From Chloroflexota bacterium (lineage in GTDB: Bacteria; Chloroflexota; UBA11872): a stretch of DNA of 57,650 nt. The notes under the pieces are model-generated. The model saw nothing but the letters and a program-made list of their open reading frames with translations. It was not told where the DNA came from and made no database searches. This document shows, piece after piece, positions 29,330 to 37,639 of the stretch (position 1 is the stretch's first letter; each line of letters starts with the position of its first letter). The translations under genes were made by a program, and so were the position numbers. The DNA is taken from contig JAJDUU010000031.1 in the NCBI GenBank assembly GCA_022826485.1, positions 1 through 57,650 of the forward strand. Direction: 5' to 3'.

Positions 29330-31072
29330 ATGCTCCGGGTCGCCACGAAGTCGCCTCCGACGCTGCGCGTCCGGCTCCGACGCGCCGGCCGGGCGCTCGT
29401 CGGCGCCGTGCTGCTTACCGCGGCGGCCTGGGTCGGCGTGGCGCCGGTGGGCGCGGTCGAGCTGCCCGCCCACCTCCGCGTCGAGCCGGTGGTGGCCGAG
29501 GCCAATTTCCCCGTCGCGCTGGCCTGGACCCCCGACGGCCGCCTGCTCTACACCGAGAAGTCCGGGGCCCTGCGCGTGGTGGAGAACGGACAACTGCGCG
29601 ACGAGCCGTTCGCCCAGTTCGAGGTCGACGACCTCTTCGAGCGCGGGTTGATCGGCGTCGCCGTCGACCCCGATTTCGCCTCCAACGGCTACGTCTACGT
29701 CTACTACACCCGCGCCGACACCGCGGGGCATCGCGTCGTGCGGCTGCGCGAAGTCGATGGACTCGGCGTCGAGCCCACCATCCTGCTGGATGAGCCCAAC
29801 CCCACCGGCGCCGCGTTTCACAACGGCGGCAACCTGCACTTCGGTCCCGACGGCTACCTCTACGTGACACTCGGCGAGAACCACGACGCGGGCCTGGCGC
29901 CGCGGCTCGACACGCCGCTGGGGAAGATCCTGCGCATCGACAAGGCGGATGGGAGCGCGCCGCCCGACAATCCCTTTTACGACGACGGCGATCCGACGAC
30001 CGGCCACGACGACCGCATCTGGGCGCTGGGCCTGCGCAACAGCTTCGACTTCACCTTCCACCCGGACACGGGCGAAATGTTCGCCACCGAAAACGGTCCC
30101 CACTGCGACGACGAACTCAACCGCATCGAGCGGGGCGGCAACCTCGGCTGGCGGCCCGAGTTCACCTGCGACGACCCCCACGTCGGGTTCACCGCCCCGC
30201 TGTGGCGCTTCAGCGACACGATTGCACCCACCGGCATCGCCTTCCATCGCGGCAGCCTGTTCATGTGCGCCTGGAATTCCGGCGAGCTCATGCGCTTCGA
30301 GGCCACCGATGCCACCTACCGCGAGCTGGTCGCGGTCGAATCCTGGGACGGCATCCCCTGCCAGGTCGACGTCGCGTCCGGCCCCGACGGCGCGCTCTAC
30401 GTGACCGACGCCGGTTCGATCAGCCGCGTCGTGACCGACGCCGACTTTGCCGTGGACGGCGGGCGCTTCTACACCCAGGCCGGCAGCGAGCGCGGCGGGT
30501 TCGCCATCGTCGACGACGCCGAGGCCGCATTCTGGACGGCCTTCCAGGACTTCGGCGGTGTCGACGCCTTGGGCCATCCGGCCTCGCGCCGGTTCGAACG
30601 CAACGGGTTTCTCTATCAGGCCACGCAGGCGAGCCTCTTGCAGCACAACCCGGCAACGGGCGAGGTGCGGCTGGCCAACGTCTTCGACATGCTCAGCGCC
30701 GCCGGCTTCGACACCTGGCTCGACGCCTACCGCCAGATCCCGCGCAGCCGCGAGTGGGAGGGCGACCGGGGGCTGGCTTGGACCGAGATCGTGACGCGGC
30801 ACCTCGCGATCCTCGAGCCCTACCCGCCGCTCCTGGCGCGCTTCCGCGCCGTGCCGGACTGGATCAATCGCTACGGGCTGCCGATGGGTGTGCGCGAGCT
30901 GGAATCGGTCGTCGTGGTCCGCGGCCAGCGCGCCGCGTTCCAGCTCTGGAAAGTGGACGTGCCCTGGGCGAGACCCGGCCAAGTCACCATCGTGCTCGCG
31001 GGTGACCTGGCCAAAGAGGTCGGCCTGGTGCCCGCCGCGGCGCAGGTCCCCGAGCCGATCCCGTTTGGGTGA
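29330..31072 (+). CDS. PQQ-dependent sugar dehydrogenase-like secreted protein
   Basis: A 580-residue exported protein. A signal peptide covers about residues 1-42 (ending A-P-V-G-A). Residues 45-380 form a six-bladed beta-propeller of the GSDH/sorbosone dehydrogenase family (PF07995), with L-A-W-T-P-D-G-R-L-L-Y-T-E-K, H-N-G-G-N-L-H-F-G-P-D-G-Y-L-Y-V and G-L-R-N-S-F-D-F-T-F motifs. The catalytic-type His of H-N-G-G is present. A separate C-terminal domain (about 385-575) has G-G-V-D-A-L-G-H-P-A-S-R-R-F, resembling the LGFP-like tail common on Chloroflexota exported proteins. It likely oxidises sugars or acts as a binding propeller in the cell envelope. It is divergent from the DUF2723 gene. 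Confidence 0.85.
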   Translation: MLRVATKSPPTLRVRLRRAGRALVGAVLLTAAAWVGVAPVGAVELPAHLRVEPVVAEANFPVALAWTPDGRLLYTEKSGALRVVENGQLRDEPFAQFEVDDLFERGLIGVAVDPDFASNGYVYVYYTRADTAGHRVVRLREVDGLGVEPTILLDEPNPTGAAFHNGGNLHFGPDGYLYVTLGENHDAGLAPRLDTPLGKILRIDKADGSAPPDNPFYDDGDPTTGHDDRIWALGLRNSFDFTFHPDTGEMFATENGPHCDDELNRIERGGNLGWRPEFTCDDPHVGFTAPLWRFSDTIAPTGIAFHRGSLFMCAWNSGELMRFEATDATYRELVAVESWDGIPCQVDVASGPDGALYVTDAGSISRVVTDADFAVDGGRFYTQAGSERGGFAIVDDAEAAFWTAFQDFGGVDALGHPASRRFERNGFLYQATQASLLQHNPATGEVRLANVFDMLSAAGFDTWLDAYRQIPRSREWEGDRGLAWTEIVTRHLAILEPYPPLLARFRAVPDWINRYGLPMGVRELESVVVVRGQRAAFQLWKVDVPWARPGQVTIVLAGDLAKEVGLVPAAAQVPEPIPFG

Positions 31073-31104
31073 TAATCGGGCGACCGGGACCGGGGGAGAT
31101 CGCG

Positions 31105-31476
31105 ATGTCGCGTGAAACAATCACCGCCAAGGTCGATCAGGCCATCGCCGAGCTTCGCGCCGGCACGCTCCAGGAGTCCACGCTGGCCGCCATTCGTGAC
31201 GAGGCGGCGGCGGGCCGGACGCGGCAGGACTTGCTTTACCTACAAGCCGCCGGCACCGACTTGAACGCCGAGGTGATCGGCATGCGCTCGGTTCTTGACG
31301 GCGAAGTCTCGGACGGCCCGGACGATCCCGACGACTGGCCCTATCAGACCGTCTTGGAAGCCATCCGCGACGGCTGGCGCATCATCGACTTTCCCAACCT
31401 CGCCCTGCTGCTCGACGAGTCGCGCACCTATGCCTACGGCGCCGAGTTCGTCCTCGAAAAGATCCGGAGCGCCTGA
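31105..31476 (+). CDS. Hypothetical protein upstream of PhyH
   Basis: A 123-residue acidic, soluble protein that I do not recognise. Its N-terminal half is helical with several charged residues (E-A-A-A-G-R-T-R-Q-D-L-L), and the C-terminal half holds D-D-P-D-D-W-P-Y-Q-T. ATG 31105 is chosen because GGGGGAG lies eight bases upstream. Its stop overlaps the start of the PhyH gene (TGATG), so the two are translationally coupled and probably act together. Confidence 0.65.
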   Translation: MSRETITAKVDQAIAELRAGTLQESTLAAIRDEAAAGRTRQDLLYLQAAGTDLNAEVIGMRSVLDGEVSDGPDDPDDWPYQTVLEAIRDGWRIIDFPNLALLLDESRTYAYGAEFVLEKIRSA

Positions 31477-32312
31477 TGGACACCACACAGATTCAGCCGA
31501 CGTTGACCGACTCCGAGGTCCTCGACTTCTGCAAGAACGGCTATCTGCTGCTCGACGGCGTGGTGCCGGACGAGATCAACCGCCGCGCCGTGGAGTTCCT
31601 CGACAACGACACCTACTTCGAGCCCACGGCCATCCTGGCCGAGGACTGGTTCATGGACAACGTGATCCTCAACCCGGCCGCCGGCGGCGCCATTCGCTCG
31701 CTGCTGGGGGCGGGGTTCACCACGCCCGTGCTCATGAGCAACCACCGCGTCCACATGCCCCGCGAGGCGCAACACTGGCACCGTGACGGCCAGTCGCGCT
31801 ACGGACCGTCGCTGCACTACCTCCAGGTCTTCTACTACCCCGAGGCCTGCACGCCCGAGATGGGGCCGACCGAAGTGATTCCGGGCTCGCACTACCTGTT
31901 CCAGCACGCCAGCTTCATGGGGCACTACGGCGGCATGCGGCACAGCGTCAAGACCGCCGCCTCCGCCGGCTCGATCTTCCTCACCGTCTACTCGATCTGG
32001 CACCGCCGCTCCGCGTCGACCGCACAGGGCGTCCGCAATCTCCTCAAATACAACTACTGGCGCACCGCACCGCCGGTCCGCGACTGGATCATCGAGCCGG
32101 AATTCGACTTTCGGCTGGCCGACTACACCTTCCCGATCACAACGCCCCGCCAGCAGTTCCAGGAATGCCTGGACGCGGCGGAGATGTTCTTCTGGCTCTG
32201 CGGCAAAGCGGACGAATACCGCACCATGGGCGGCCAGGGCTGGCCCCTCCCCGGCAACCGCAACGCCCCATCCGCAGGCTTCCCCGGCGACCCCACCGCG
32301 GTGACCTATTGA
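31476..32312 (+). CDS. Phytanoyl-CoA dioxygenase (PhyH) family protein
   Basis: A 278-residue member of the Fe(II)/2-oxoglutarate dioxygenase family PhyH (PF05721). The iron-binding facial triad is visible as H-x-D in W-H-R-D-G and a distal His in I-W-H-R-R-S, with the 2-oxoglutarate-binding Arg nearby. The segment T-E-V-I-P-G-S-H is typical of the family. Substrates across PhyH proteins range from phytanoyl-CoA to small metabolites, so this one cannot be assigned. It is coupled to the small upstream gene. Confidence 0.88.
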   Translation: MDTTQIQPTLTDSEVLDFCKNGYLLLDGVVPDEINRRAVEFLDNDTYFEPTAILAEDWFMDNVILNPAAGGAIRSLLGAGFTTPVLMSNHRVHMPREAQHWHRDGQSRYGPSLHYLQVFYYPEACTPEMGPTEVIPGSHYLFQHASFMGHYGGMRHSVKTAASAGSIFLTVYSIWHRRSASTAQGVRNLLKYNYWRTAPPVRDWIIEPEFDFRLADYTFPITTPRQQFQECLDAAEMFFWLCGKADEYRTMGGQGWPLPGNRNAPSAGFPGDPTAVTY

Positions 32313-32344
32313 GGTGAGCCGGGCCGGTCTTCGCTAGCTCGAGT

Positions 32345-32454
32345 CTCGTCCCGGTCCAGCCTGCGTCACGTACAGCAGATCGGGACGAGTCGCCGCTGAG
32401 GTAGGACAGGAAGCAGCACGCGTCCCAATACACAAGCGGACGGCTAGGCGCCAT
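32345..32454 (-). pseudogene. Truncated PIN-domain toxin gene (remnant)
   Basis: Starting at ATG 32454, which overlaps the end of the preceding gene (32444) as toxin starts usually do, the frame reads M-A-P-S-R-P-L-V-Y-W-D-A-C-C-F-L-S-Y-L-S. This is the first strand of a PIN-domain RNase with its catalytic Asp. After about 22 residues similarity ends; the frame runs on to 32137 through sequence antisense to the PhyH gene. The break falls at an inverted repeat, CTCGTCCCG (32345-32353) and CGGGACGAG (32381-32389). The rest of the toxin is gone. Confidence 0.65.
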
Positions 32455-33205
32455 CCCATTCCGCCCGTATGGTCTCCTCGGGTTTCCGGGTGGCTGCGGG
32501 AAGAATGCCCCACAAGTCCTCGGACTCTTCAACCGGCTGCGTGACGATCTCTATGTCAGTCACGTCGCGGATGGACAGGGGAATATCCGACTCACCGTCT
32601 CTCCGCAGAAGACCTTCAACCCGAACGCGCTTTCCCCAGAGTTCGAGCATCTTCGTCTCGTGCTTGTCGGTCACGTAGCAGGGAACACCGCGCAATTCAT
32701 CGTCGGGATAGACCACGAACCGCGTCCCGCGACGCCGAGCCAGAGCGTCCACCACGCCTTCAATCGCGCCAAACGAGTCGAGATGCGGGAGTGGCTTCCA
32801 TGGCGCGGTCGTGGATGCACGTCGAACCTCGCGAACGCGCCCACCGGTCCGAAAGCGGAGGGCTTCAACGCGCCCATTGATGAGGCCGGTCAGTCGGTCA
32901 GCGTGCACGCTGACGGCGTCCGAATACGGGACGGGATCACCGACGGCTAGAGCAGCCCCCACGCAGTCATAGGCGGCGGCCACGCGGTGCACAGCGTCTT
33001 CGTCTTCGGCCGTTCCCTTGACCTCGGCCACGAGGCTACCGGTCCTGAGGCTGCGCAGTTCCCAGGTGATCGCGGCGCCGCCCGCCGCGTCCGCCGCCAG
33101 TTCGCGCAGCAAGCCGCCGAAGTGCTGGAGCGCATCCAGGTCGTCCAGTTGAAAGCCCGAACCCTCAAGCTCAAGAGCAATGGTGTCGTCCGCCATTTGG
33201 TGCAC
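32444..33205 (-). CDS. Hypothetical protein, putative partner of the lost PIN toxin
   Basis: A 253-residue soluble protein that I do not recognise. The N-terminal third is helical with D-A-L-Q-H-F-G-G-L-L-R-E-L; a central basic part holds R-T-G-G-R-V-R-E-V-R-R; and the C-terminal half is beta-rich (R-F-V-V-Y-P-D-D-E, then R-V-R-V-E-G-L-L-R-R). The start is GTG 33205 or ATG 33196. Its stop overlaps the ATG of a PIN-domain remnant, the arrangement of a toxin-antitoxin pair, so I infer it was the antitoxin or RNA-binding partner. Base composition is lower in GC than the surroundings, fitting recent acquisition. Confidence 0.6.
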   Translation of the reverse strand: MHQMADDTIALELEGSGFQLDDLDALQHFGGLLRELAADAAGGAAITWELRSLRTGSLVAEVKGTAEDEDAVHRVAAAYDCVGAALAVGDPVPYSDAVSVHADRLTGLINGRVEALRFRTGGRVREVRRASTTAPWKPLPHLDSFGAIEGVVDALARRRGTRFVVYPDDELRGVPCYVTDKHETKMLELWGKRVRVEGLLRRDGESDIPLSIRDVTDIEIVTQPVEESEDLWGILPAATRKPEETIRAEWDGA

Positions 33206-33245
33206 CCGGGACGCGCTTGGGACTCCAGCGCGTGACGGCTCGAAA

Positions 33246-33275
33246 ATATCACGACTTGTCCGGCTCCGGGATCAA
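33246..33275 (-). promoter_or_regulatory. Weak candidate promoter for the 32444-33205 gene
   Basis: On the minus strand TTGATC (33275-33270) is followed after 18 bases by TGATAT (33251-33246), 41 bases before GTG 33205. Both hexamers deviate from consensus. Confidence 0.35.
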
Positions 33276-33431
33276 TGAATTCCATGCGGAAGCGGATGAA
33301 TACCTGCCGCCTGAAAGTGGAGCTGCACGAATCGCCTTCAGTCGGCGGCGTGAACGGCCGAAGCGCCGTCCGACGGATTTCACTAGGAACCGGTCGCGGT
33401 GACCCTCCGACGTAGACGCGGCCGGTCTCCC

Positions 33432-34808
33432 CTAGCCTCCCACCAGCCCGTCCGTCTCCAGGTCGCGCACGCTGGCGTCGAAGGCTTCGATTGTCTGGTC
33501 GATGTCCGCGTCCGAATGCGCCGCCGACAGCAGGCCTCCGCTGGTCATGATGTGCACCCCGTGGCTATGCAGCGCGCGTCGCAGGGCGGCGCCGTCGTCG
33601 CCGGACATGCCGCTGCGCGAGGGGATCCCGTTCATGCTCACGTGAAAATACGACGACTCGCCGTAGGCGATGGCGCCCAGGTCGTGCCGGTCGAACACGT
33701 CCTGAATTCCCCGCCGCAGCCGTTCGGTTTGGGCGTCGATCTGCGCGTGCACGGCGCCATCGGCGATGTGCCGCAGCACGGCGACGCCCGTGGCGGCGGA
33801 GAGCGGGTTGCCGTTGAACGTGCCCGGATGCGCCATGCGCTGGCCGCGGTCCCAGCGTGGATCGCCGCGCAGCTCCAGCCGCTGCAAGATGTCCGCGCGA
33901 CCGCCGACGCAGCCGCCCGGCAGCCCGCCGGCCAGAATCTTCGCCATCGTCGTCAGGTCCGGCGTCACGTCATGCAGCGCCTGATATCCGCCCGGCGACA
34001 GCCGGAATCCGGTGACGACCTCGTCCAGCACGAACACCGTGCCGTGCTCGCGGCACAGCTCCGGCAGGGCCTTCACGAACGCCGGGTCGAGGGGCACCGC
34101 GCCCCAGCCCGCGCCCGTGGGCTCCACGATCAGCGCCGCCACGTCGCCCTTGGACAGCTCTTCTCGCACCCGGTCCAGGTCGACGGGAATGCCCGTCACC
34201 GTGTCCTGCACGGACTGCGGAATGCCCGCCGACATTGGCACGTCCAGGGGATCGGACTGCGCCACGTGCGCATAGTCGTGCCAGCCGTGGAAGTGGTAGT
34301 GGAACTTCACGACGCGCTCGCGCCCGGTGTGCGCCCGCGCCAGCCGCATGGCCATCAGCGTGGCCTCGGTGCCCGAGCCGGTGAACCGCACGCGCTCCAC
34401 GCTCGGCATCATCTCGCAGACCTGCTCGGCCCAGGCCGTCTCGATCTCGTGACTGGCGCCGTAGTGGGTGCCGCGGCTGAGCTGCCGGATCGCGGCCTCC
34501 GTGGGGATTGGATGCGCGTGGCCCAGAATCAGCGCGCCGTGCCCCATGGTGTAGTCGATGTACTCGTTGCCGTCGACGTCCCACTTCCGTGAGCCCTCGG
34601 CGCGGTCGACCATCACCGGGAACGGCGAATGCACGCGCACGTCGTGGGTCACGCCGCCGGCGATCACCCGGCGAGCGCGGGCGTACAGCTCCCGCGACCC
34701 CGGATTGCCGTCCACGAATACCTGTTCGATGCGGCCGCCCGTCGCCTGCGTCGCCACGACTGCCCCCTCGCGTACCACCGCCACAAACTGCTGTAGGCGT
34801 GCCAGCAT
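33432..34808 (-). CDS. Class III aminotransferase, glutamate-1-semialdehyde aminomutase-like
   Basis: A 458-residue PLP enzyme of the HemL-like group. The pattern S-P-F-P-V-M-V-D-R-A-E-G-S-R-K-W-D-V-D-G-N-E starts the large domain. F-T-G-S-G-T-E-A-T marks the phosphate-binding loop, F-V-L-D-E-V-V-T-G-F-R the PLP-binding Asp, and M-A-K-I-L-A-G-G-L-P-G-G the Schiff-base Lys. A true HemL would be near haem genes and about 430 residues long; none are present here, so an aminotransferase acting on another keto acid or aminomutase substrate is more likely. I start it at ATG 34808, since the frame upstream is repeat sequence. No partner gene is apparent. Confidence 0.85.
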   Translation of the reverse strand: MLARLQQFVAVVREGAVVATQATGGRIEQVFVDGNPGSRELYARARRVIAGGVTHDVRVHSPFPVMVDRAEGSRKWDVDGNEYIDYTMGHGALILGHAHPIPTEAAIRQLSRGTHYGASHEIETAWAEQVCEMMPSVERVRFTGSGTEATLMAMRLARAHTGRERVVKFHYHFHGWHDYAHVAQSDPLDVPMSAGIPQSVQDTVTGIPVDLDRVREELSKGDVAALIVEPTGAGWGAVPLDPAFVKALPELCREHGTVFVLDEVVTGFRLSPGGYQALHDVTPDLTTMAKILAGGLPGGCVGGRADILQRLELRGDPRWDRGQRMAHPGTFNGNPLSAATGVAVLRHIADGAVHAQIDAQTERLRRGIQDVFDRHDLGAIAYGESSYFHVSMNGIPSRSGMSGDDGAALRRALHSHGVHIMTSGGLLSAAHSDADIDQTIEAFDASVRDLETDGLVGG

Positions 34809-34854
34809 GGGCGCGCCGCGTGCCGCTGTCAACGCGCCCCACACACTTCGGCCC

Positions 34855-34910
34855 AGTCCGTCATTCCCGCGGAGCCTGTCCCCGCGCAGGCGGGGAGCCG
34901 GAATCCAGCC
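34855..34910. repeat. Type A palindromic repeat variant
   Basis: CCGTCATTCCCGCGGAGCC, CCCCGCGCAGGCGGGG and CCGGAATCCAG form a type A variant with an extra hairpin between the arms. It lies in the 194-base divergent space between the aminotransferase and holA, which also holds the holA leader. Confidence 0.7.
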
Positions 34911-35002
34911 CACACTCGTTCTCCGACGAACCGCGCAGCGCTCGCGGCACGGTCCCGCCGCGCCGTACTCTTGAGCCGTGCGGATGCCGGGAGGCCTCGC
35001 GG

Positions 35003-35986
35003 ATGCTCTACGTCTTCCTCGGCGCGCGTGAGCCCCGCATCCACGACGAGTCGCGCATCGCCCTGGGCCTGGGCGAGGCCGACGACGACCTGTCGCTCAC
35101 CCGCCTCGACGGCGCCGAAACGTCGCTGGTGGATATGGCTCAGGCCTGCGGCGCGATCGACATGTTCGGTGGCCGCCGCAAGGTGCTGCTGACCAACGCC
35201 CAGGCGCTGGTCACGAGCGACAAGAAGGTCATGCCCTGGCTGGCCGAATTTGCCCGCGCCGGCTCCGCCGCGCCGTGCGATCTCGCGGCGCTAGCCTATC
35301 TGGACTTGGGCGATCGCCGCAGCGGCTCGCGCGTCAGGGCGTTCTCCAAGCTCGAAGACGCCGGCGCGCAGGTGCGGCAGGTGCGTCCGCTGGACGAGCG
35401 CCGCGCGGCGCAGTTCGCGCGGCGGCTGGCGCAGCGCCTGGGCGTGCGTCTGGATGACGCGGCCGCCGAGCGCCTGGTCGAGATCGTCACCCCCGACGCC
35501 GGTCTGCTGGCCCGCGAGGTCGACAAGCTGGCCGCCTACGCCGGCTTCACCGGCACGCTGAACGTGGACGACGTCGACGCGGCCTCGGCCACCATCGGCG
35601 AGCACCGGCGCTGGGACTACATCAACGCCGTATCGGCGCAGCACCCGCGCCGGGCGCTGGGCGTGCTCCACGACCTGCTGGGTCTGCGGGCGCCCAAGCA
35701 GATGATCCTGGCCGACATCGGCACCGCCATGCGGCGCCTGGCCACGGCCAAGGCCGTGGACGACGCGGGCGGCGACACCAAGGAGGTGGCCCGCCGCGCG
35801 GGCGTGCCGCCGTTTCGGGCGCGCGAGCTGCACGCGCAGGCTCGGCGCACGTCGCCCAGGCTGCTGGAGCGCATGTACGGGGAGGTGGTGCGCACCGACC
35901 GCGCGCTCAAATCGACCGGCAGCGAGGAAGACGCGCTGCTCGAGATCCTCACCGCCCGGCTGGCGACCCCGACGGGTCGACGCTAG
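35003..35986 (+). CDS. holA: DNA polymerase III subunit delta
   Basis: A 327-residue HolA, the clamp-loader subunit that opens the beta clamp. It has the typical low-conservation layout: an N-terminal AAA+-like domain starting M-L-Y-V-F-L-G, the segment S-L-V-D-M-A-Q-A-C-G-A-I-D-M-F-G-G-R-R-K-V-L with its G-R-R-x-V motif, a lid domain containing D-A-G-L-L-A-R-E-V-D-K-L, and a C-terminal collar domain with A-L-K-S-T-G-S-E-E-D-A-L-L-E-I-L. ATG 35003 is preceded by GGGAGG; the longer frame upstream runs through repeat DNA. Its TAG overlaps the rpsT stop on the other strand. Confidence 0.85.
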   Translation: MLYVFLGAREPRIHDESRIALGLGEADDDLSLTRLDGAETSLVDMAQACGAIDMFGGRRKVLLTNAQALVTSDKKVMPWLAEFARAGSAAPCDLAALAYLDLGDRRSGSRVRAFSKLEDAGAQVRQVRPLDERRAAQFARRLAQRLGVRLDDAAAERLVEIVTPDAGLLAREVDKLAAYAGFTGTLNVDDVDAASATIGEHRRWDYINAVSAQHPRRALGVLHDLLGLRAPKQMILADIGTAMRRLATAKAVDDAGGDTKEVARRAGVPPFRARELHAQARRTSPRLLERMYGEVVRTDRALKSTGSEEDALLEILTARLATPTGRR

Positions 35987-36270
35987 GCGGCTTCCTCCGT
36001 CGCGCGCTGGCGCTTCACCAGCCGTTCGAGTCGACGTGCGGCCGCGTTCCGGGGAATGATCCCGCGCCGCGCCGCGCTATCCAGCGCCGACTGCGCGGCC
36101 CGCACGGCCTCCCCGGCCGCCGCGTCGCCCGCGTCGATGGCCGTTTGCGCGCGCCGGACCAGCCGCCGCACCGTCGAGCGCACGCTGGCATTGCGCGCGC
36201 GCTTGAATTGCTCGCGCCGCACGTTCTTCGCGCGCGCGTGCTGACATTTCAGTTCTTTGGGTGATGGCAT
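35983..36270 (-). CDS. rpsT: 30S ribosomal protein S20
   Basis: A 95-residue, strongly basic helical protein with the S20 pattern: R-A-K-N-V-R-R-E-Q-F-K-R, V-R-S-T-V-R-R-L-V-R, the A-x-x-x-x-x-x-A-x-S-A-L-D-x-A-A-x-R-G-I-I-P-x-N-A-A segment, and R-L-x-x-L-V-K. S20 binds the 5' domain of 16S rRNA early in assembly. I chose ATG 36270, which gives the normal start M-P-S-P-K. The gene converges on holA with a CTAG overlap; in many genomes rpsT and holA are neighbours. Confidence 0.93.
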   Translation of the reverse strand: MPSPKELKCQHARAKNVRREQFKRARNASVRSTVRRLVRRAQTAIDAGDAAAGEAVRAAQSALDSAARRGIIPRNAAARRLERLVKRQRATEEAA

Positions 36271-36405
36271 GGCCCAACCTGGCCGCTGAAAAAACGAGGC
36301 AGGCACCGGCCGCCTGCCGCCCTAATATACCAACGGACTCGGCCTTCCGGCCGCGTCGACCGCGGTGAAGCCCTAATCCCTCGATGAGGCCTCGGCGCCA
36401 CCCTT

Positions 36406-36516
36406 CCGTCATTCCGGCGAAAGCCGGAATCCAGTTCGGCTGAACCTGCCACTGCACAGGCCGCGGCCCGGCCCCCTCTCCCTCGATGGGAGAGGGCTGG
36501 GGTGAGGGTGATCCGG
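36406..36516. repeat. Type A and type B palindromic repeats
   Basis: Type A CCGTCATTCCGGCGAAAGCC-GGAATCCAG (36406-36435) is followed by type B (36474-36516) with CCCTCTCCC-loop-GGGAGAGGG and GGTGAGGG. They fill the 316-base divergent gap between rpsT and the YchF-like gene; the rest (36271-36405, 36517-36586) shows no gene. Confidence 0.85.
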
Positions 36517-36586
36517 ACAGCGATTCCCCGGCACCCACCCCGAAAGATGCAGACTGACGCACCAGGCATCGATTCCAAGAATCACC

Positions 36587-37639
36587 GTGCAGCCCACCGT
36601 CGCGCTCATCGGCCGCCCGGATAGCGGCATCGACCAGATCTTCGACGCCGCCGTCGGGCCACAGGTCGTCGAATCCCGCGACCGATTGCCCCGCCGGATC
36701 GGGGCCCTGCGGCTGCCCGACCAACGCCTGCGGCGCCTGGCCGACGTCATGGGATCGCAGTCGGTGGTCCAGGCCCAGCTCACCCTGTGGCACTTTCCCG
36801 GACACGGATTGGGTCTTGGCGCGGACACCAACTCCGCCTGGCTGGGCGAGCTGCGCACTGCCGACGCCCTCGCGTTCGCGGTGCGGCCGGCGACCGGAAC
36901 CGACGTCGAGTCCGCCCTGCGCCGCGGCGCCGACGACCTGGCGACCGAGCTGGCGCTTTGGGACCTCGAAGTCATCGACGGGGCGGCGGCGCGCGCCCAC
37001 GAACGCGCCACCAGGGGCCCGCGCCTGGAGCGCCGCGAGGCGCAGCATGCCTACGAGTTGCTCAACCGCACGCGCGAGCAGCTGGCGGCGTCCGCATCGC
37101 TTGATCTGGCGGCGCTGACGCCCGACGACCAACGCGCGCTGCGGGGATTCGGACTCTTTGCGGCCAAACCCCGCGCGGTGATCGCCAACGTCGCCGACGG
37201 CGACGCGCCCGCCGCAGCCCGCGCAACCGCAAACCTCTCCGCCTCCGCCGTGGTCGCGGGCGAGACCGAGGCCGAGATCTGGTCGCTGGAGCCGGACGAC
37301 GCCGAGGCGTTTCGGGACGATCTGGGACTACCGGATACCGCCGCCGACCGCGTCGGAGCCGCCGTCATGCAGGCGGCGGGGCTGCACGTCTTCTATTCCG
37401 CCAACCGCGCCGCCGCCACGGCCTGGCTCTTGCCGGTGGGCGGCACCGCGCTCGAGGCGGCGGCCACCATCCACAGCGACTTTGCCCAGCGGTTCATCGG
37501 CGCCGACGTGGCCGCGTGCGACGAGGTCATCGCTTCCGGCGGTCTCGCGCCGCTACGCGCCGCCGGCCGGCTCCAGCGCGTCGGGCGCGACCACGTGCTC
37601 GCCGACCGCGACGTCCTCCACATCCACTTCAGCCGCTGA
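36587..37639 (+). CDS. YchF/OBG-family protein with degenerate GTPase domain
   Basis: A 350-residue relative of the universally conserved P-loop ATPase YchF. The C-terminal TGS domain (about 265-350) is well kept: H-V-F-Y-S-A then A-W-L-L, A-A-T-I-H-S-D-F-A-Q-R-F-I-G-A and D-V-L-H-I-H-F. The central helical domain (about 110-190) with the K-P-R-A-V-I-A-N-V segment is also recognisable. The N-terminal P-loop is not: G9-R-P-D-S-G14-I15-D16 replaces G-x-P-N-V-G-K-S, losing the Lys and Ser that bind phosphate and magnesium. The G3 D-x-A-G has become H-F-P-G. It therefore probably cannot hydrolyse ATP. The 3' end overlaps pyrD by 87 bases on the other strand. Confidence 0.8.
   Translation: MQPTVALIGRPDSGIDQIFDAAVGPQVVESRDRLPRRIGALRLPDQRLRRLADVMGSQSVVQAQLTLWHFPGHGLGLGADTNSAWLGELRTADALAFAVRPATGTDVESALRRGADDLATELALWDLEVIDGAAARAHERATRGPRLERREAQHAYELLNRTREQLAASASLDLAALTPDDQRALRGFGLFAAKPRAVIANVADGDAPAAARATANLSASAVVAGETEAEIWSLEPDDAEAFRDDLGLPDTAADRVGAAVMQAAGLHVFYSANRAAATAWLLPVGGTALEAAATIHSDFAQRFIGADVAACDEVIASGGLAPLRAAGRLQRVGRDHVLADRDVLHIHFSR

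Noticed and set aside
34508-35002. N-terminal extension of holA
   Set aside because: It runs through the aminotransferase in antisense and a palindromic repeat; ATG 35003 has a good ribosome binding site and the family start.
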